Assembly (NCBI GenBank): GCA_039029395.1
Contig: JBCCGG010000032.1
Coordinates: forward strand, 1-64,000
Source of the DNA: JBCCGG01 sp039029395
GTDB lineage: Bacteria; Pseudomonadota; Alphaproteobacteria; Kiloniellales; JAKSDN01
Length of the DNA: 64,000 nucleotides
Direction: 5' to 3'
The position numbers and the translations under genes are program-made. Numbering within the stretch: position 1 is the first letter of the stretch; each line of letters begins with the position of its first letter. Below are positions 51,185 through 59,972 of the stretch, in pieces. The notes under the pieces are model-generated. The model made no database searches. It had not been told where the DNA came from and was given only the letters and a program-made list of their open reading frames with translations.

Positions 51185-53728
51185 TTAATCGTTCCTAAGG
51201 TGCGGCATAGCCTTTTGGGTCAGTGCTCGCCAAGTGCCGGCAAATCCTAGGATCAGAGTCGTAGAAACGGCCAAAAGCGCGGTCGCCACAAGAGCTTCCG
51301 GCAGGAAGTCGAAGGGCATGTCCATCACCTCGGTGACAATAACATAGGCCGCGATCGTGCCGACCACGCCGGCGATGATGGCGCTGACCAGGCCAAGAAG
51401 GCCGTACTCCATCAAAAAGGCGCGGCCCAGATCGCCCCGGGTCGCGCCCAGCACCTTGAGCACCACCGCGTCGTAAACCCGGCGCCGGTGGCCGGCGGCG
51501 ATCGCACCGGCGAGAACCAGCACGCCGGACAGCAAGGCGACGCCGGCGGTGGCGCGCAGGGCATTGGCGATTTGGCCGACCAGTTGAGCGACCGCCTCCA
51601 GGGCTTGGCGCACGCGGATCGACGAGACGTTCGCAAAGCTGTCGATCACCGCGCGCTCGATCGCGTCCTCCGCGCCGGGCGCCGCGCGGACCGTGGCGAT
51701 GTGGGTCTGGGGCGCCGATTCCAGCAGGCCAGGTGAGAACACCATGACGAAGTTGATGCCCATGGTGGTCCAGTCGATCACCCGCAGGTTGGCGATCGTC
51801 ACCTCGATGTCCCGGCCCAGGATGTTGATGCTCAAGCGGTCGCCCAGTTCGAGGCCGAGCAGCTCGCCGACCTCGGCGTCGAGCGAGACCAGGGGCTCGC
51901 CGTCATAATCGGCCGGCCACCAATCGCCCAACACCAGCTCGGTGCCTTCGATCGGCTCCCGGGTCCAGGTCAGGCCGCGGTCGCCGCGAAACACCCAGTC
52001 GATCTCGTCAGGTATGGTCAATTCCGAGACGGGTGTGCCGCGCACCGCCGAGATGCGGCCGCGCAGCATCGGCACCCGCTTCATCTCCTCGACCCCGGGC
52101 TGGGCGGCAATTGTCTCCTCGAAGGCGGCCACCTGATCCGGCTGAATGTCGATGAAGTAAGCGAAGGGCGCCTCGTCGGCCAGGTCGCCCTTGAGCTGAT
52201 TGCCCAGGTTGCCCTCGACCTGGGCGATCGCGATCAGCACCGTCAGACCGAGGCCCAGGGATAGCACGACGCTGTTGGTCGGCGCGCCCGGTCGGTGCAG
52301 GTTGGCCACGGCGAGGCGCAGACCCGGGTGCTTGAGCCTGGGCACCCGACGGGCGAGCGCTTGAACCAGGCGGCCGGCCAGCGCGAAAAGCACCAGCGCG
52401 CAGGCCGCGCCGAACACGAACCAGGCGGCGAGCCAGCGGTCCGCCGCGGTAACGATGGTGAGCCCGGCCAAAAACGCCGCCAAGACGCCCAGCGCGAGCC
52501 AAAAGGGCCGGCCGATGCCGCCGTGGGGCGGCGCCACCAGGGCGCGGAACAGCTGGCCCCCGGAGACCGCCCGGGCGCGTGCCAGCGGCCAGAGTGTGAA
52601 GGTCAGCGTGATCAGCACGCCGAACAGGGCGGCCAGTGCCAGCGGCGCCGGATAGAGCGCGATCTCGGCGCTCCAGCCAAGCTGGTCGGACAGCAGCGCC
52701 GCGACCGCGAGCGGCGCCAGAGCACCGATCGCCAGGCCGAGCACGATGCCCAGGCCGGCGATCACCAGGACCTGCATCAGATAAAGTTGAAAGATTAGGC
52801 GGCTCGGGGCGCCGAGGCACTTCAGGGTCGCGATTGTCTCGGTCTTGCCTTCCAAATAGCCGCGCGCCGCATTGGCCACGCCGACACCGCCGACCAGTAG
52901 CGAAGTCAAGCCGACCAGTGTGAGGAAAAGGCCCAGGCGCTCGATGAAACGGGTCACGCCGGGCGCCGCCTGAACGCTGTCTCGGATGCGCCAGCCGGCC
53001 TCGGGAAAGGTTGTTTCGATCTCCTGGCGCACCGCGGTGACGGACTGGCCCTCGGGCACGCGTAAGCGGTAGTGGTAATGCACCAGGCTGCCGGGTTGAA
53101 CCAGCCCGGTGGCCGGCACGCTGTCGCTCGAGACCATGAAGCCCGGGCCCAAGATCAGCGCTTGAGCGGTGCGGTCAGGCTCCTGGACCAGGACCGCGCG
53201 CAGCTGGTAGCTGGTGGCGCCCAGCTCGACCAGATCGCCAACCTTCGCATCGAGCCGGGCCAGCAAGGTCGCATCCGCGGCCGCGCCCCAGATACCGTCG
53301 CGCTCTTCCAGCACCTCCTCAAGGGGCAGTGGCGGGTCAAGCTTGACCTGGCCGTAGAGCGGATAGAGATCATCGACGCCGCGCAGCTCAACCAGGCTGC
53401 GACGGCCACTCTCTCCGGTCGATCGGGCCATGGCCCGCGTGTGGGTCGAGACCGACAGGTCGCCTTGGGTCTCTAGGAAGGCGCGCTCCTCCTCGCTCGC
53501 CGGGCGGTATCCCAATCGCATGTCCAAATCGCCGCCGAGCAGCTTTCGGCCGTCGGCCTGCAGCCCGCTCAACATGGACGACGACACGGATCCGACCGCG
53601 GCGATCGCGCCGACCCCGAGCGTCAGGCAGGCCAGGAAGATCACGAAGCCCCTAAGTCCGCCGCGCAGCTCGCGCCGCATCAGCCGGAACGCCAGACCCA
53701 CGCCGTTGCCCGATGGCGCTGGACTCAT
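51185..53728 (-). CDS. FtsX-type ABC transporter permease (YbbP-like)
   Basis: This 847-residue membrane protein has an N-terminal helix, a large periplasmic MacB-like domain, three helices, a pair of helices in the middle, a second periplasmic domain and a final set of three helices. Two FtsX-type core regions are visible (ERLGLFLTLVGLTSLLVGGVGVANAA and the C-terminal ALLSGVLVLAGAIAAGHRRRVYDAVVLKVLGA). Similar proteins form the YbbA-YbbP complex thought to extract lipids or lipoproteins. It is preceded by its ATPase with an ATGA overlap. Confidence 0.92.
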   Translation of the reverse strand: MSPAPSGNGVGLAFRLMRRELRGGLRGFVIFLACLTLGVGAIAAVGSVSSSMLSGLQADGRKLLGGDLDMRLGYRPASEEERAFLETQGDLSVSTHTRAMARSTGESGRRSLVELRGVDDLYPLYGQVKLDPPLPLEEVLEERDGIWGAAADATLLARLDAKVGDLVELGATSYQLRAVLVQEPDRTAQALILGPGFMVSSDSVPATGLVQPGSLVHYHYRLRVPEGQSVTAVRQEIETTFPEAGWRIRDSVQAAPGVTRFIERLGLFLTLVGLTSLLVGGVGVANAARGYLEGKTETIATLKCLGAPSRLIFQLYLMQVLVIAGLGIVLGLAIGALAPLAVAALLSDQLGWSAEIALYPAPLALAALFGVLITLTFTLWPLARARAVSGGQLFRALVAPPHGGIGRPFWLALGVLAAFLAGLTIVTAADRWLAAWFVFGAACALVLFALAGRLVQALARRVPRLKHPGLRLAVANLHRPGAPTNSVVLSLGLGLTVLIAIAQVEGNLGNQLKGDLADEAPFAYFIDIQPDQVAAFEETIAAQPGVEEMKRVPMLRGRISAVRGTPVSELTIPDEIDWVFRGDRGLTWTREPIEGTELVLGDWWPADYDGEPLVSLDAEVGELLGLELGDRLSINILGRDIEVTIANLRVIDWTTMGINFVMVFSPGLLESAPQTHIATVRAAPGAEDAIERAVIDSFANVSSIRVRQALEAVAQLVGQIANALRATAGVALLSGVLVLAGAIAAGHRRRVYDAVVLKVLGATRGDLGRAFLMEYGLLGLVSAIIAGVVGTIAAYVIVTEVMDMPFDFLPEALVATALLAVSTTLILGFAGTWRALTQKAMPHLRND

Positions 53729-54477
53729 CCTTGGGCGCCCGCCCTATCGAGCGCCGGGCCGAGCGCGCTGTCGGCCTCGATGCGGCCGTCCAGCAGGCCA
53801 ATCTGGCGATGACAGCGGGCCGCCAAGGTGCGGTCGTGAGTGATCATCACAAGAGTGCTGCCGTGATCGGCCTGAAGCTGGAACAGCAGATCGACCACGA
53901 CCCCGCCGGTCTCGGCGTCCAGGTTGCCGGTCGGCTCGTCGGCCAGCAACAGGTCGGGCTCCGGCGCGAAAGCGCGCGCCAGGGCGACCCGCTGCTGCTC
54001 GCCGCCCGAGAGCTGGCCCGGATAGTGGCCCAGGCGGTCGCTCAGGCCGACCTGGTCGAGGCAGGCCTTGGCGCGCTCGAAGGCGTCGGCCCGGCCGGCG
54101 AACTCCAAGGGCACGGCGACGTTTTCCAGGGCGGTCATGCTGGGGATCAGGTGAAATGCTTGGAACACGATGCCGATGCGCGCGCGCCGGAACAGCGCCA
54201 GGCGGTCTTCGTCCAAGCCTGAAAGGTCGACGCCGGCGACCTCGACCAGGCCGCCGGTGGGGCGCTCCAGGCCGGCCACCACCATGATCATCGAGGTTTT
54301 GCCTGAACCGGACGGTCCGACCACGCTGACCGTTTCGCCGGGTGCGACTGTGAGGTCGATGCCCTTGAGGATCTCGACTGGGCCGGCGGCCGCCGAGAGG
54401 CAAAGCTCAAGGCCCTCGAGGCGAACCATTGGTCGAATCGTCGGCCCCCCGGGCCCTGGCGTGGCGGAGATATCCAT
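53725..54477 (-). CDS. ABC transporter ATP-binding protein (YbbA-like)
   Basis: This is about 250 residues with Walker A GPSGSGKTSM, Q-loop FQAFHLIPSM, signature LSGGEQQRVALARAF, Walker B LLLADEPTGNLD and the H-loop THD. These are the MacB/LolD-type features expected for energising an FtsX-type permease, which follows with an ATGA overlap. The start is uncertain: ATG at 54477 with AAGGAA some bases upstream is given, ATG at 54429 just before VRLEGLELCL is possible. It is divergent from the esterase gene, the same neighbourhood as tesA-ybbA-ybbP in E. coli. Confidence 0.94.
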   Translation of the reverse strand: MDISATPGPGGPTIRPMVRLEGLELCLSAAAGPVEILKGIDLTVAPGETVSVVGPSGSGKTSMIMVVAGLERPTGGLVEVAGVDLSGLDEDRLALFRRARIGIVFQAFHLIPSMTALENVAVPLEFAGRADAFERAKACLDQVGLSDRLGHYPGQLSGGEQQRVALARAFAPEPDLLLADEPTGNLDAETGGVVVDLLFQLQADHGSTLVMITHDRTLAARCHRQIGLLDGRIEADSALGPALDRAGAQG

Positions 54478-54598
54478 CGAGCGGTGAAGTTCCTTGTAGC
54501 CGGTCGCGGCGCCTAACCCCGGCATATGGCCAGTTCCCTTGATAAGTCAACTGATAGCCCATCTTGACCCGCCGCCTTTCAGTTGCGATCTAGTGCCA

Positions 54599-55267
54599 AT
54601 GCCTGCCTTGCTCCCGCCAATCCTCGGACGCTCGCTCGGCGCCCTCGCCCTTTTGGCGCTGCTGTTAGTCGCGCCCGGACAGGCGCGCGCGGCGGAGCTC
54701 AAGCTGCTCGCCTTCGGCGACAGCCTGGTGCACGGCTACGGTTTGGCCGATGGCAATACCTTTCCCGAGCAGCTCGAAGCGGCGCTCCAGGCGGCGGGTC
54801 ATGACGTAAAGGTGATCAATGGCGGCAACTCGGGCGACACCACGGCTGCCGGCCGGGCGCGGCTGGACTGGTCGCTCGCCGAGCGGCCCGACGCGGTACT
54901 GGTAGAGCTTGGCGCCAACGATAGCCTGCGCGGGCTCGATCCGGACCAGACCTATGCCAATCTGGACGCCATCCTGACTCGGCTCGGCGACGAGGGCCTG
55001 CCGGTCCTGCTGGCCGGGATGCTGGCGCCGCGCAATCTGGGCACGCGCTACACCGAGGCCTTCGACTCGGTCTATCCGCGCCTGGCCGAAAAGCACGATG
55101 TCGCGCTTTATCCCTTTTTCCTGGACGGCGTCGCGCTGGACCCAAGCCTCAACCAAGCCGACGGCATTCACCCCAACGCGGCCGGTGTCGGGGTCATCGT
55201 AGAGCGCATCACCCCGGCCGTGGTCGCGCTAATCGAACAGGCCGGCCGGAAGGACAGTAGCGAATGA
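54599..55267 (+). CDS. tesA: Periplasmic GDSL esterase / lysophospholipase (TesA-like)
   Basis: This 222-residue SGNH hydrolase has a signal peptide (about 1-31, ending in QARA-AEL). The catalytic Ser42 is in FGDSLVHGYGL, the oxyanion residues in GGNSGDTTAAG and GAND (105-108), and Asp188/His191 in DGIHPN complete the triad. TesA hydrolyses thioesters and lysophospholipids in the periplasm. The ATG at 54599 begins the signal peptide. It is divergent from ybbA and overlaps the FIST gene as ATGA. Confidence 0.93.
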   Translation: MPALLPPILGRSLGALALLALLLVAPGQARAAELKLLAFGDSLVHGYGLADGNTFPEQLEAALQAAGHDVKVINGGNSGDTTAAGRARLDWSLAERPDAVLVELGANDSLRGLDPDQTYANLDAILTRLGDEGLPVLLAGMLAPRNLGTRYTEAFDSVYPRLAEKHDVALYPFFLDGVALDPSLNQADGIHPNAAGVGVIVERITPAVVALIEQAGRKDSSE

Positions 55268-56394
55268 GCGACAACGAAGGCGTGCGCTTCAAGGCGGCCT
55301 CGGCACGCGGCGGGGATTGGCGTCAGGCGACTCTGGCCTGCCTTGCCGAGCTGGGCGAGACCCCAGCCGAGGCCAATCTGGGATTCCTCTACGGCACGTC
55401 GCCGCTGGCCGGCGACCTGGACCACATTCTGGCTCTGCTGCGCGACACCACCCGGGTCGAGACCTGGGTCGGCACGGTCGGCGGCGGCATCGCTTCGAGC
55501 GGCGTCGAGTATCACGAGGAGCCGGCGGTCTCGATCATGGTGGCCGCCCTCCCGGAAGACGGCTTTCGGGTGTTCCAACCGGTGGTCGACAGCCTGGCGC
55601 CGTTTCAGGCCGAGCACGGCGAATGGATCGAACGGCACGGTCCCTTCTTCGGCATCGTCCACGGCGACCCGCGCAACGCCAAGATCGACCAGGTGCTGAG
55701 CGAGCTCTCGGCGGCCACCTCGACCTTTCTGGTGGGCGGCCTGAGCGCCGCGCCCGAGGCCATGCCTCAGATCGCCGGGCGGGTTGTCGAGGGCGGCCTC
55801 TCCGGCGTCCTTTTCGATCCAGGTCTGGCGGTCGTCTCGGGCCTATCCCAGGGGTGCTCGTTGATCGGGCAGCAGCGCCTGGTGACCGAGTGCGAGCGCA
55901 ACGTCATCAAGACCCTCGATGGCCGCCCGGCGCTCGAAGTTCTTAAGGAAGACATCGGCGAGATCCTGGCGCGCGACCTCAGGCGCATCGGCGGCTACAT
56001 CCACGTCGCCTTTCCGATCCCTGGGACCGACACCGGCGATTACCTCGTGCGCAACCTGATCGGCCTGGATCTAGAGCGCCAATTGGTCGGCGTCGGTGAG
56101 CTGGTCACCGAGGGTCAGGCGATCCAATTCTGCCGACGGGACAACGCCTCGGCCGAGCAGGATCTGAAGCGCATGCTGAGCGACGTCAAGGCGCGCGCCG
56201 ACCGGCCGCCCAAGGCAGCGGTCTACTTTTCCTGTCTGGCGCGTGGGCCTCATCTCTTTGGGCCCCAGTCCGAGGAGCTACGTCTCTTGCGCGACGAGCT
56301 GGGCGATTTGCCCTTGGTAGGCTTCTACGCCAACGGCGAGATTTCCAACAACCGGCTTTACGGCTACACCGGCGTCTTGGCCTTGTTCCTATAG
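55264..56394 (+). CDS. FIST-domain sensory protein
   Basis: This 376-residue protein matches the FIST N and FIST C domains: GFLYGTSPLAGDLDHILALL, WVGTVGGGIASSGVEYHEEPAVSIMVAAL and FLVGGLSAAPE in the N domain, and a C domain ending KAAVYFSCLARGPHLFGPQSEELRLL then FYANGEISNNRLYGYTGVLALF. FIST domains are thought to bind small ligands such as amino acids in signalling proteins; no signal-output domain is fused here. It is translationally coupled to the TesA-like esterase. Confidence 0.9.
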   Translation: MSDNEGVRFKAASARGGDWRQATLACLAELGETPAEANLGFLYGTSPLAGDLDHILALLRDTTRVETWVGTVGGGIASSGVEYHEEPAVSIMVAALPEDGFRVFQPVVDSLAPFQAEHGEWIERHGPFFGIVHGDPRNAKIDQVLSELSAATSTFLVGGLSAAPEAMPQIAGRVVEGGLSGVLFDPGLAVVSGLSQGCSLIGQQRLVTECERNVIKTLDGRPALEVLKEDIGEILARDLRRIGGYIHVAFPIPGTDTGDYLVRNLIGLDLERQLVGVGELVTEGQAIQFCRRDNASAEQDLKRMLSDVKARADRPPKAAVYFSCLARGPHLFGPQSEELRLLRDELGDLPLVGFYANGEISNNRLYGYTGVLALFL

Positions 56395-56448
56395 CCTGGC
56401 TCTGTCAAAAGACCGTTCTCCCAAACATCGGAAGGCAGCGAGCAGCTC

Positions 56449-57492
56449 ATGGACTATCGGCGTCTCGGCCGCAGCGACATCAAGGTCAGCGCAATTTGCC
56501 TCGGCAGCATGACCTGGGGCGAGCAGAACAGCGAGGCCGAGGGCTTCGAGCAGATGGACCGGGCCTTCGACCTGGGGGTCAACTTCATCGACACGGCCGA
56601 GATGTATGCCGTGCCGGCGCGCGAGGAAACCTACGGCCGCAGCGAGGAGGTGATCGGCAACTGGATGGCCGCGCGCGGCAATCGTGACAAGGTGGTGCTG
56701 GCCACCAAGGTGGTCGGCCCGGGCAGCCATTTCCAGTATATCCGCGACGGCAAGACCCGGCACAACCGGGAGCACATCGAAGCCGCGGTCGAGGACTCCC
56801 TGAGGCGCCTCAAGACCGACTACATCGACCTCTACCAGCTGCATTGGCCGGAGCGAAACATCCGCGCGTTCGGCGTCCTGGGCTACGACCACCAGGACGA
56901 CCACCCGGAGACTGTGCCCATGGAGGAGACCCTGGCGGTGTTGGACGACTTGGTCACGGCCGGCAAGATCCGCACGGTCGGCCTGTCCAACGAGACCGCT
57001 TGGGGCACCATGCGCTTTCTGAACCTGGCCGAGCAGGGCTTGGGACCGCGCATGGTGTCGATCCAGAATCCCTACAGCCTGCTCAACCGCTCCTTCGAGA
57101 CCCGCCTGGCCGAGGTCGCGATCCGCGAAGACTGCGGCCTACTGGCCTATGCGCCCCAAGGCGCCGGAAGCCTGGGCGGCAAGTACCTCAACGGCGCGAA
57201 ACCGGCTGGCGCGCGTTTCACCCTGTTCCCGGACAATCGCCGCTACCAGGGCCCCCATGCGGACCGGGCAGTGGCGGCCTATGTGGCGCACGCCCGCGAG
57301 CATGGCCTCGATCCCTTGCAGATGGCCTTGGCCTACGTGCTGGCCCAGCCCTTCATGACATCGGCGATCATCGGTGCCACCACCATGGATCAGTTAAACA
57401 ACAGCCTAGCCACCCATGACATGAATCTTGCCCCGGAGGTGTTGGAAGGCATAGAGAAGATCCATAAGGAAAACCCCTATCCTTGCCCTTGA
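56449..57492 (+). CDS. NADP(H)-dependent aldo-keto reductase (Tas-like)
   Basis: This 347-residue TIM-barrel protein starts MDYRRLGRSDIKVSAICLGSMTWGEQN and has the catalytic Asp/Tyr region NFIDTAEMYAVPAREETYGRSEE, the lysine in VLATKVVG, the histidine in LYQLHWPER and the cofactor part GATTMDQLNNSLATHD. Length and pattern match E. coli Tas. It reduces carbonyls or oxidises alcohols; the natural substrate is unknown. AAGGCAG precedes the ATG. ThpR follows 40 bases later on the same strand. Confidence 0.92.
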   Translation: MDYRRLGRSDIKVSAICLGSMTWGEQNSEAEGFEQMDRAFDLGVNFIDTAEMYAVPAREETYGRSEEVIGNWMAARGNRDKVVLATKVVGPGSHFQYIRDGKTRHNREHIEAAVEDSLRRLKTDYIDLYQLHWPERNIRAFGVLGYDHQDDHPETVPMEETLAVLDDLVTAGKIRTVGLSNETAWGTMRFLNLAEQGLGPRMVSIQNPYSLLNRSFETRLAEVAIREDCGLLAYAPQGAGSLGGKYLNGAKPAGARFTLFPDNRRYQGPHADRAVAAYVAHAREHGLDPLQMALAYVLAQPFMTSAIIGATTMDQLNNSLATHDMNLAPEVLEGIEKIHKENPYPCP

Positions 57493-57532
57493 GGGCGACA
57501 AGAAGAAACTTCGAGCCACCCGACGAGCGACC

Positions 57533-58096
57533 ATGCGACTCTTCACCGCCATCACCCTCCCGGAGGAGGTGCAGGACCAGCTGGCCGGCTTGGCCAACGG
57601 CCTGCCCGGCGCGCGCTGGGTCAACGCCGATAGCCTGCACCTGACCTTGCGATTCCTGGGCGAGCTGGATGGCGCCGAGGCGGCCGACGTGGACACCGCG
57701 CTGACCGAGATCCACCTGCCCGGCTTCGAGCTCGAGCTGGCCGGGGTATCCCACTTCGGCGACGGCCGCAAAGTGCGCTCCCTGTGGGTCGGGGTCGGGG
57801 CCAATCCGGCGCTCACGCGCCTTCAGTCCAAGATCGAGATGGCGGTGGTGCGCGCCGGCCTGGCGCCCGAGCGGCGCAAATTCAAGGCCCATGTCACGCT
57901 CGCCCGCTTCAAGTCGAGCCCCGGGTCCAAGCTGCAGGAGTTTCTGGCTCACCACGCGCTGTTTCGCTTGCCACCCTTTCCGGTAACCAGCTTCACGCTC
58001 TATTCCAGCTTCCTGTCCCACGAAGGCGCGATCTACCGGGCCGAGGCCGACTATCCCCTGGAGCGTCCGGAGCTGGTGGCCGCTCCCGAGGCTTAA
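57533..58096 (+). CDS. thpR: RNA 2',3'-cyclic phosphodiesterase ThpR
   Basis: This 187-residue LigT-type enzyme opens 2',3'-cyclic phosphates and can join tRNA halves. Its two catalytic HxTx motifs are H36-L-T-L in LHLTLRFLGEL and H121-V-T-L in KAHVTLARFK. MRLFTAITLPEEVQDQL is the typical N-terminus. Its 3' end overlaps the convergent fructosamine kinase gene by four bases. Confidence 0.95.
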   Translation: MRLFTAITLPEEVQDQLAGLANGLPGARWVNADSLHLTLRFLGELDGAEAADVDTALTEIHLPGFELELAGVSHFGDGRKVRSLWVGVGANPALTRLQSKIEMAVVRAGLAPERRKFKAHVTLARFKSSPGSKLQEFLAHHALFRLPPFPVTSFTLYSSFLSHEGAIYRAEADYPLERPELVAAPEA

Positions 58097-58953
58097 CCGA
58101 GAAAACGGTCCAGCGTGCGCTCGACCGACTGAACGTAGCCGCCGCCGAAAAGTGTCACGTGGACCAGCAGTGGGTAGAGGTTGTAGAGCTCGCGCCGGGT
58201 CTCGAAAAAGCCAGGAGCGATGGGCCGCAGCTCGCCATAGCGCTCGAAGAAGGCCTCACCGAAGGTACCGAAAAGAGTTGTGAAGGCGAGCTCAATCTCC
58301 GGATCGGCATAGTAGATCGCCGGGTCTAGCAGGGCGGCGATGCGCCCTCCCGCAGCAAGGATGTTGCCGTCCCAAAGGTCGCCATGGATCAGCGCGGGCC
58401 GGTTCGGCTCGTCGATCCAGGTCTCCAGGCGGCCGCAAAGTGTCTCCAGACGCCCGAAGCTCGCGGCCGGCAGGCGGCCGGCTTCGAGCGCCCGACGGCC
58501 CATGGTGAGCAGACGCTGGTCCCGGAAGAAATCGATCCAGCTTTCACTCCAGGGATTGGGCTGGGGCAGGGCGCCGATCAGGGTGTCGTAGGGATAGCCG
58601 AAAGCCTCTGCGCCGACCCCATGCAGCCCGGCCAGAAGCTCGGCCGCGTGGCGCTCGGCGCTGGCGTCGAGGCGCCCATCCGATGGGATGAACGCCAGCA
58701 CCAGCAGATTGTCGCTGGCGGCCAACACCTCGGGCACCGGAACCTTGTCGACCTTTGCCAGGTCGCGCAACATGCGGCCCTCCAAGGCCAGGCCGCCCTC
58801 CGGCGCAAGCTTGACCACCACCACCGTGTCGTCGGCTAGCTCGACCTTGGCGACCTGCGCGATGCAACCACCGCTTAAGGGGGTTGCGGCCAGCGGCTCC
58901 TGGCCGGTGATGTTCGCCAAGCGGGCGCGCAGCTGCGGCGTCAGCAGGCTCAC
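58093..58953 (-). CDS. Fructosamine/ribulosamine 3-kinase-family protein
   Basis: This 286-residue kinase-fold protein shows the family start GQEPLAATPLSGGCIAQVAKVEL, an ATP-binding lysine in VVVKLAP, and the catalytic loop LIHGDLWDGNIL followed by LLDPAIYYADPEIELAFTTLFG. Bacterial members are mostly ribulosamine/erythrulosamine 3-kinases that phosphorylate protein-bound Amadori products so that they fall off. Its ATG overlaps the LMW-phosphatase stop, forming a three-gene operon. Confidence 0.92.
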   Translation of the reverse strand: MSLLTPQLRARLANITGQEPLAATPLSGGCIAQVAKVELADDTVVVVKLAPEGGLALEGRMLRDLAKVDKVPVPEVLAASDNLLVLAFIPSDGRLDASAERHAAELLAGLHGVGAEAFGYPYDTLIGALPQPNPWSESWIDFFRDQRLLTMGRRALEAGRLPAASFGRLETLCGRLETWIDEPNRPALIHGDLWDGNILAAGGRIAALLDPAIYYADPEIELAFTTLFGTFGEAFFERYGELRPIAPGFFETRRELYNLYPLLVHVTLFGGGYVQSVERTLDRFLG

Positions 58954-59426
58954 GCAAGTGCGTGGCGCAGTGCGGCGATGAGCCCCGGCATCGCCTCTTC
59001 GATCTGCGCTAGAGCCCGTCGGTAATCGGCCTCGTCACCGCCGAAGGGATCGGACACCTCGCCATCGGGATCGTCGCTGAAGGCGCGCAGCAGATGGCAC
59101 TTGGCGATCGTGTTCTCCGGGCAGAGCACCCGCAACTTGTCCCGGTGGCCTCGGTCCATCATGACAATCAGTTCGAAGGCCTCCAGATCGGCCGACACGA
59201 GGGGTCGGGTGCGGTGGGCGCTGAGGTCGTAGCCGCGCGTGGCGGCGCAGCTCACCGCGAGCGCACTGGCCGGCTGGCCGACCGGTGGCCCGGCCAGGCC
59301 GGCGGAGGCCACGTCGACCCGCGCGGTCAGCCCAGCGTCGGCCAGCTTGGCGCGCAAGACCGCCTCGGCGCTCGGCGAGCGGCAGGTGTTGCCGGAGCAG
59401 AGGAAGAGAACCTTGACCTCGGCCAT
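58950..59426 (-). CDS. Low-molecular-weight phosphatase, copy A
   Basis: This 158-residue phosphatase carries the signature CSGNTCRS with nucleophile Cys10 and Arg16 near the N-terminus, and the general acid region SDPFGGDEADY near the C-terminus. Members remove phosphate from tyrosine; the LMW-PTP-A branch acts on ribulosamine/erythrulosamine 5-phosphates. Context with a fructosamine kinase favours the sugar-amine role. It lies five bases after copy B. Confidence 0.92.
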   Translation of the reverse strand: MAEVKVLFLCSGNTCRSPSAEAVLRAKLADAGLTARVDVASAGLAGPPVGQPASALAVSCAATRGYDLSAHRTRPLVSADLEAFELIVMMDRGHRDKLRVLCPENTIAKCHLLRAFSDDPDGEVSDPFGGDEADYRRALAQIEEAMPGLIAALRHALA

Positions 59427-59431
59427 GATGC

Positions 59432-59914
59432 TTAGAGATGGTCGCGCTGCAGCGCCTTGATGAGACCGCCGACGCCGTCCTCGATCAGATCGAGGGCGTG
59501 GGTGTAGTCGCCCGGGCCGCCGTAGTAGGGGTCGGGCACGTCCGGGTTACGCACGGGCGGCGTTGCGAAATCCATGAAGAGGTGTAGCTTGCCGACCGCC
59601 CGGTCAGGGCACATGCCGAGCAGCTGCATGTGGTGGCCCCGATCCATGGAAACGATGAGGTCGAACTCCTCGAAGTCCTTCTTGCGGAAACGGCGGGCGC
59701 GCAGCTCGGAAAGATCGTAGCCGCGCTGCTGGGCGTACTCGATCGCCATGGGAGTCGGCGGATCGCCGGCGTGAAAGTCGATCAGGCCGCAGGAATCGAC
59801 CGCGACCCGCGCCTCCAGCTTGGCCGCCGTCAGCTGGCCGCGCAGCACGCCTTCGGCTGTCGGCGAGCGGCAGATGTTGCCGGTGCAGACGAATAGAACC
59901 TTGATCTCGCTCAT
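59432..59914 (-). CDS. Low-molecular-weight phosphatase, copy B
   Basis: This 160-residue paralogue of the adjacent gene has Cys10 and Arg16 in CTGNICRSP and the acid loop DPYYGGPGDY. It has the more classical LMW-PTP acid loop with Tyr residues, closer to LMW-PTP-A-like or protein tyrosine phosphatases. The ATG at 59914 gives the family start; longer in-frame extensions run through the divergent sirtuin gene. It is the first gene of the operon B-A-kinase. Confidence 0.92.
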   Translation of the reverse strand: MSEIKVLFVCTGNICRSPTAEGVLRGQLTAAKLEARVAVDSCGLIDFHAGDPPTPMAIEYAQQRGYDLSELRARRFRKKDFEEFDLIVSMDRGHHMQLLGMCPDRAVGKLHLFMDFATPPVRNPDVPDPYYGGPGDYTHALDLIEDGVGGLIKALQRDHL

Positions 59915-59972
59915 GGAGAGCACGCTCACAAGCTTGGTGCGGGACAGCTCCTCGTCTATCATCGCCGCCGTC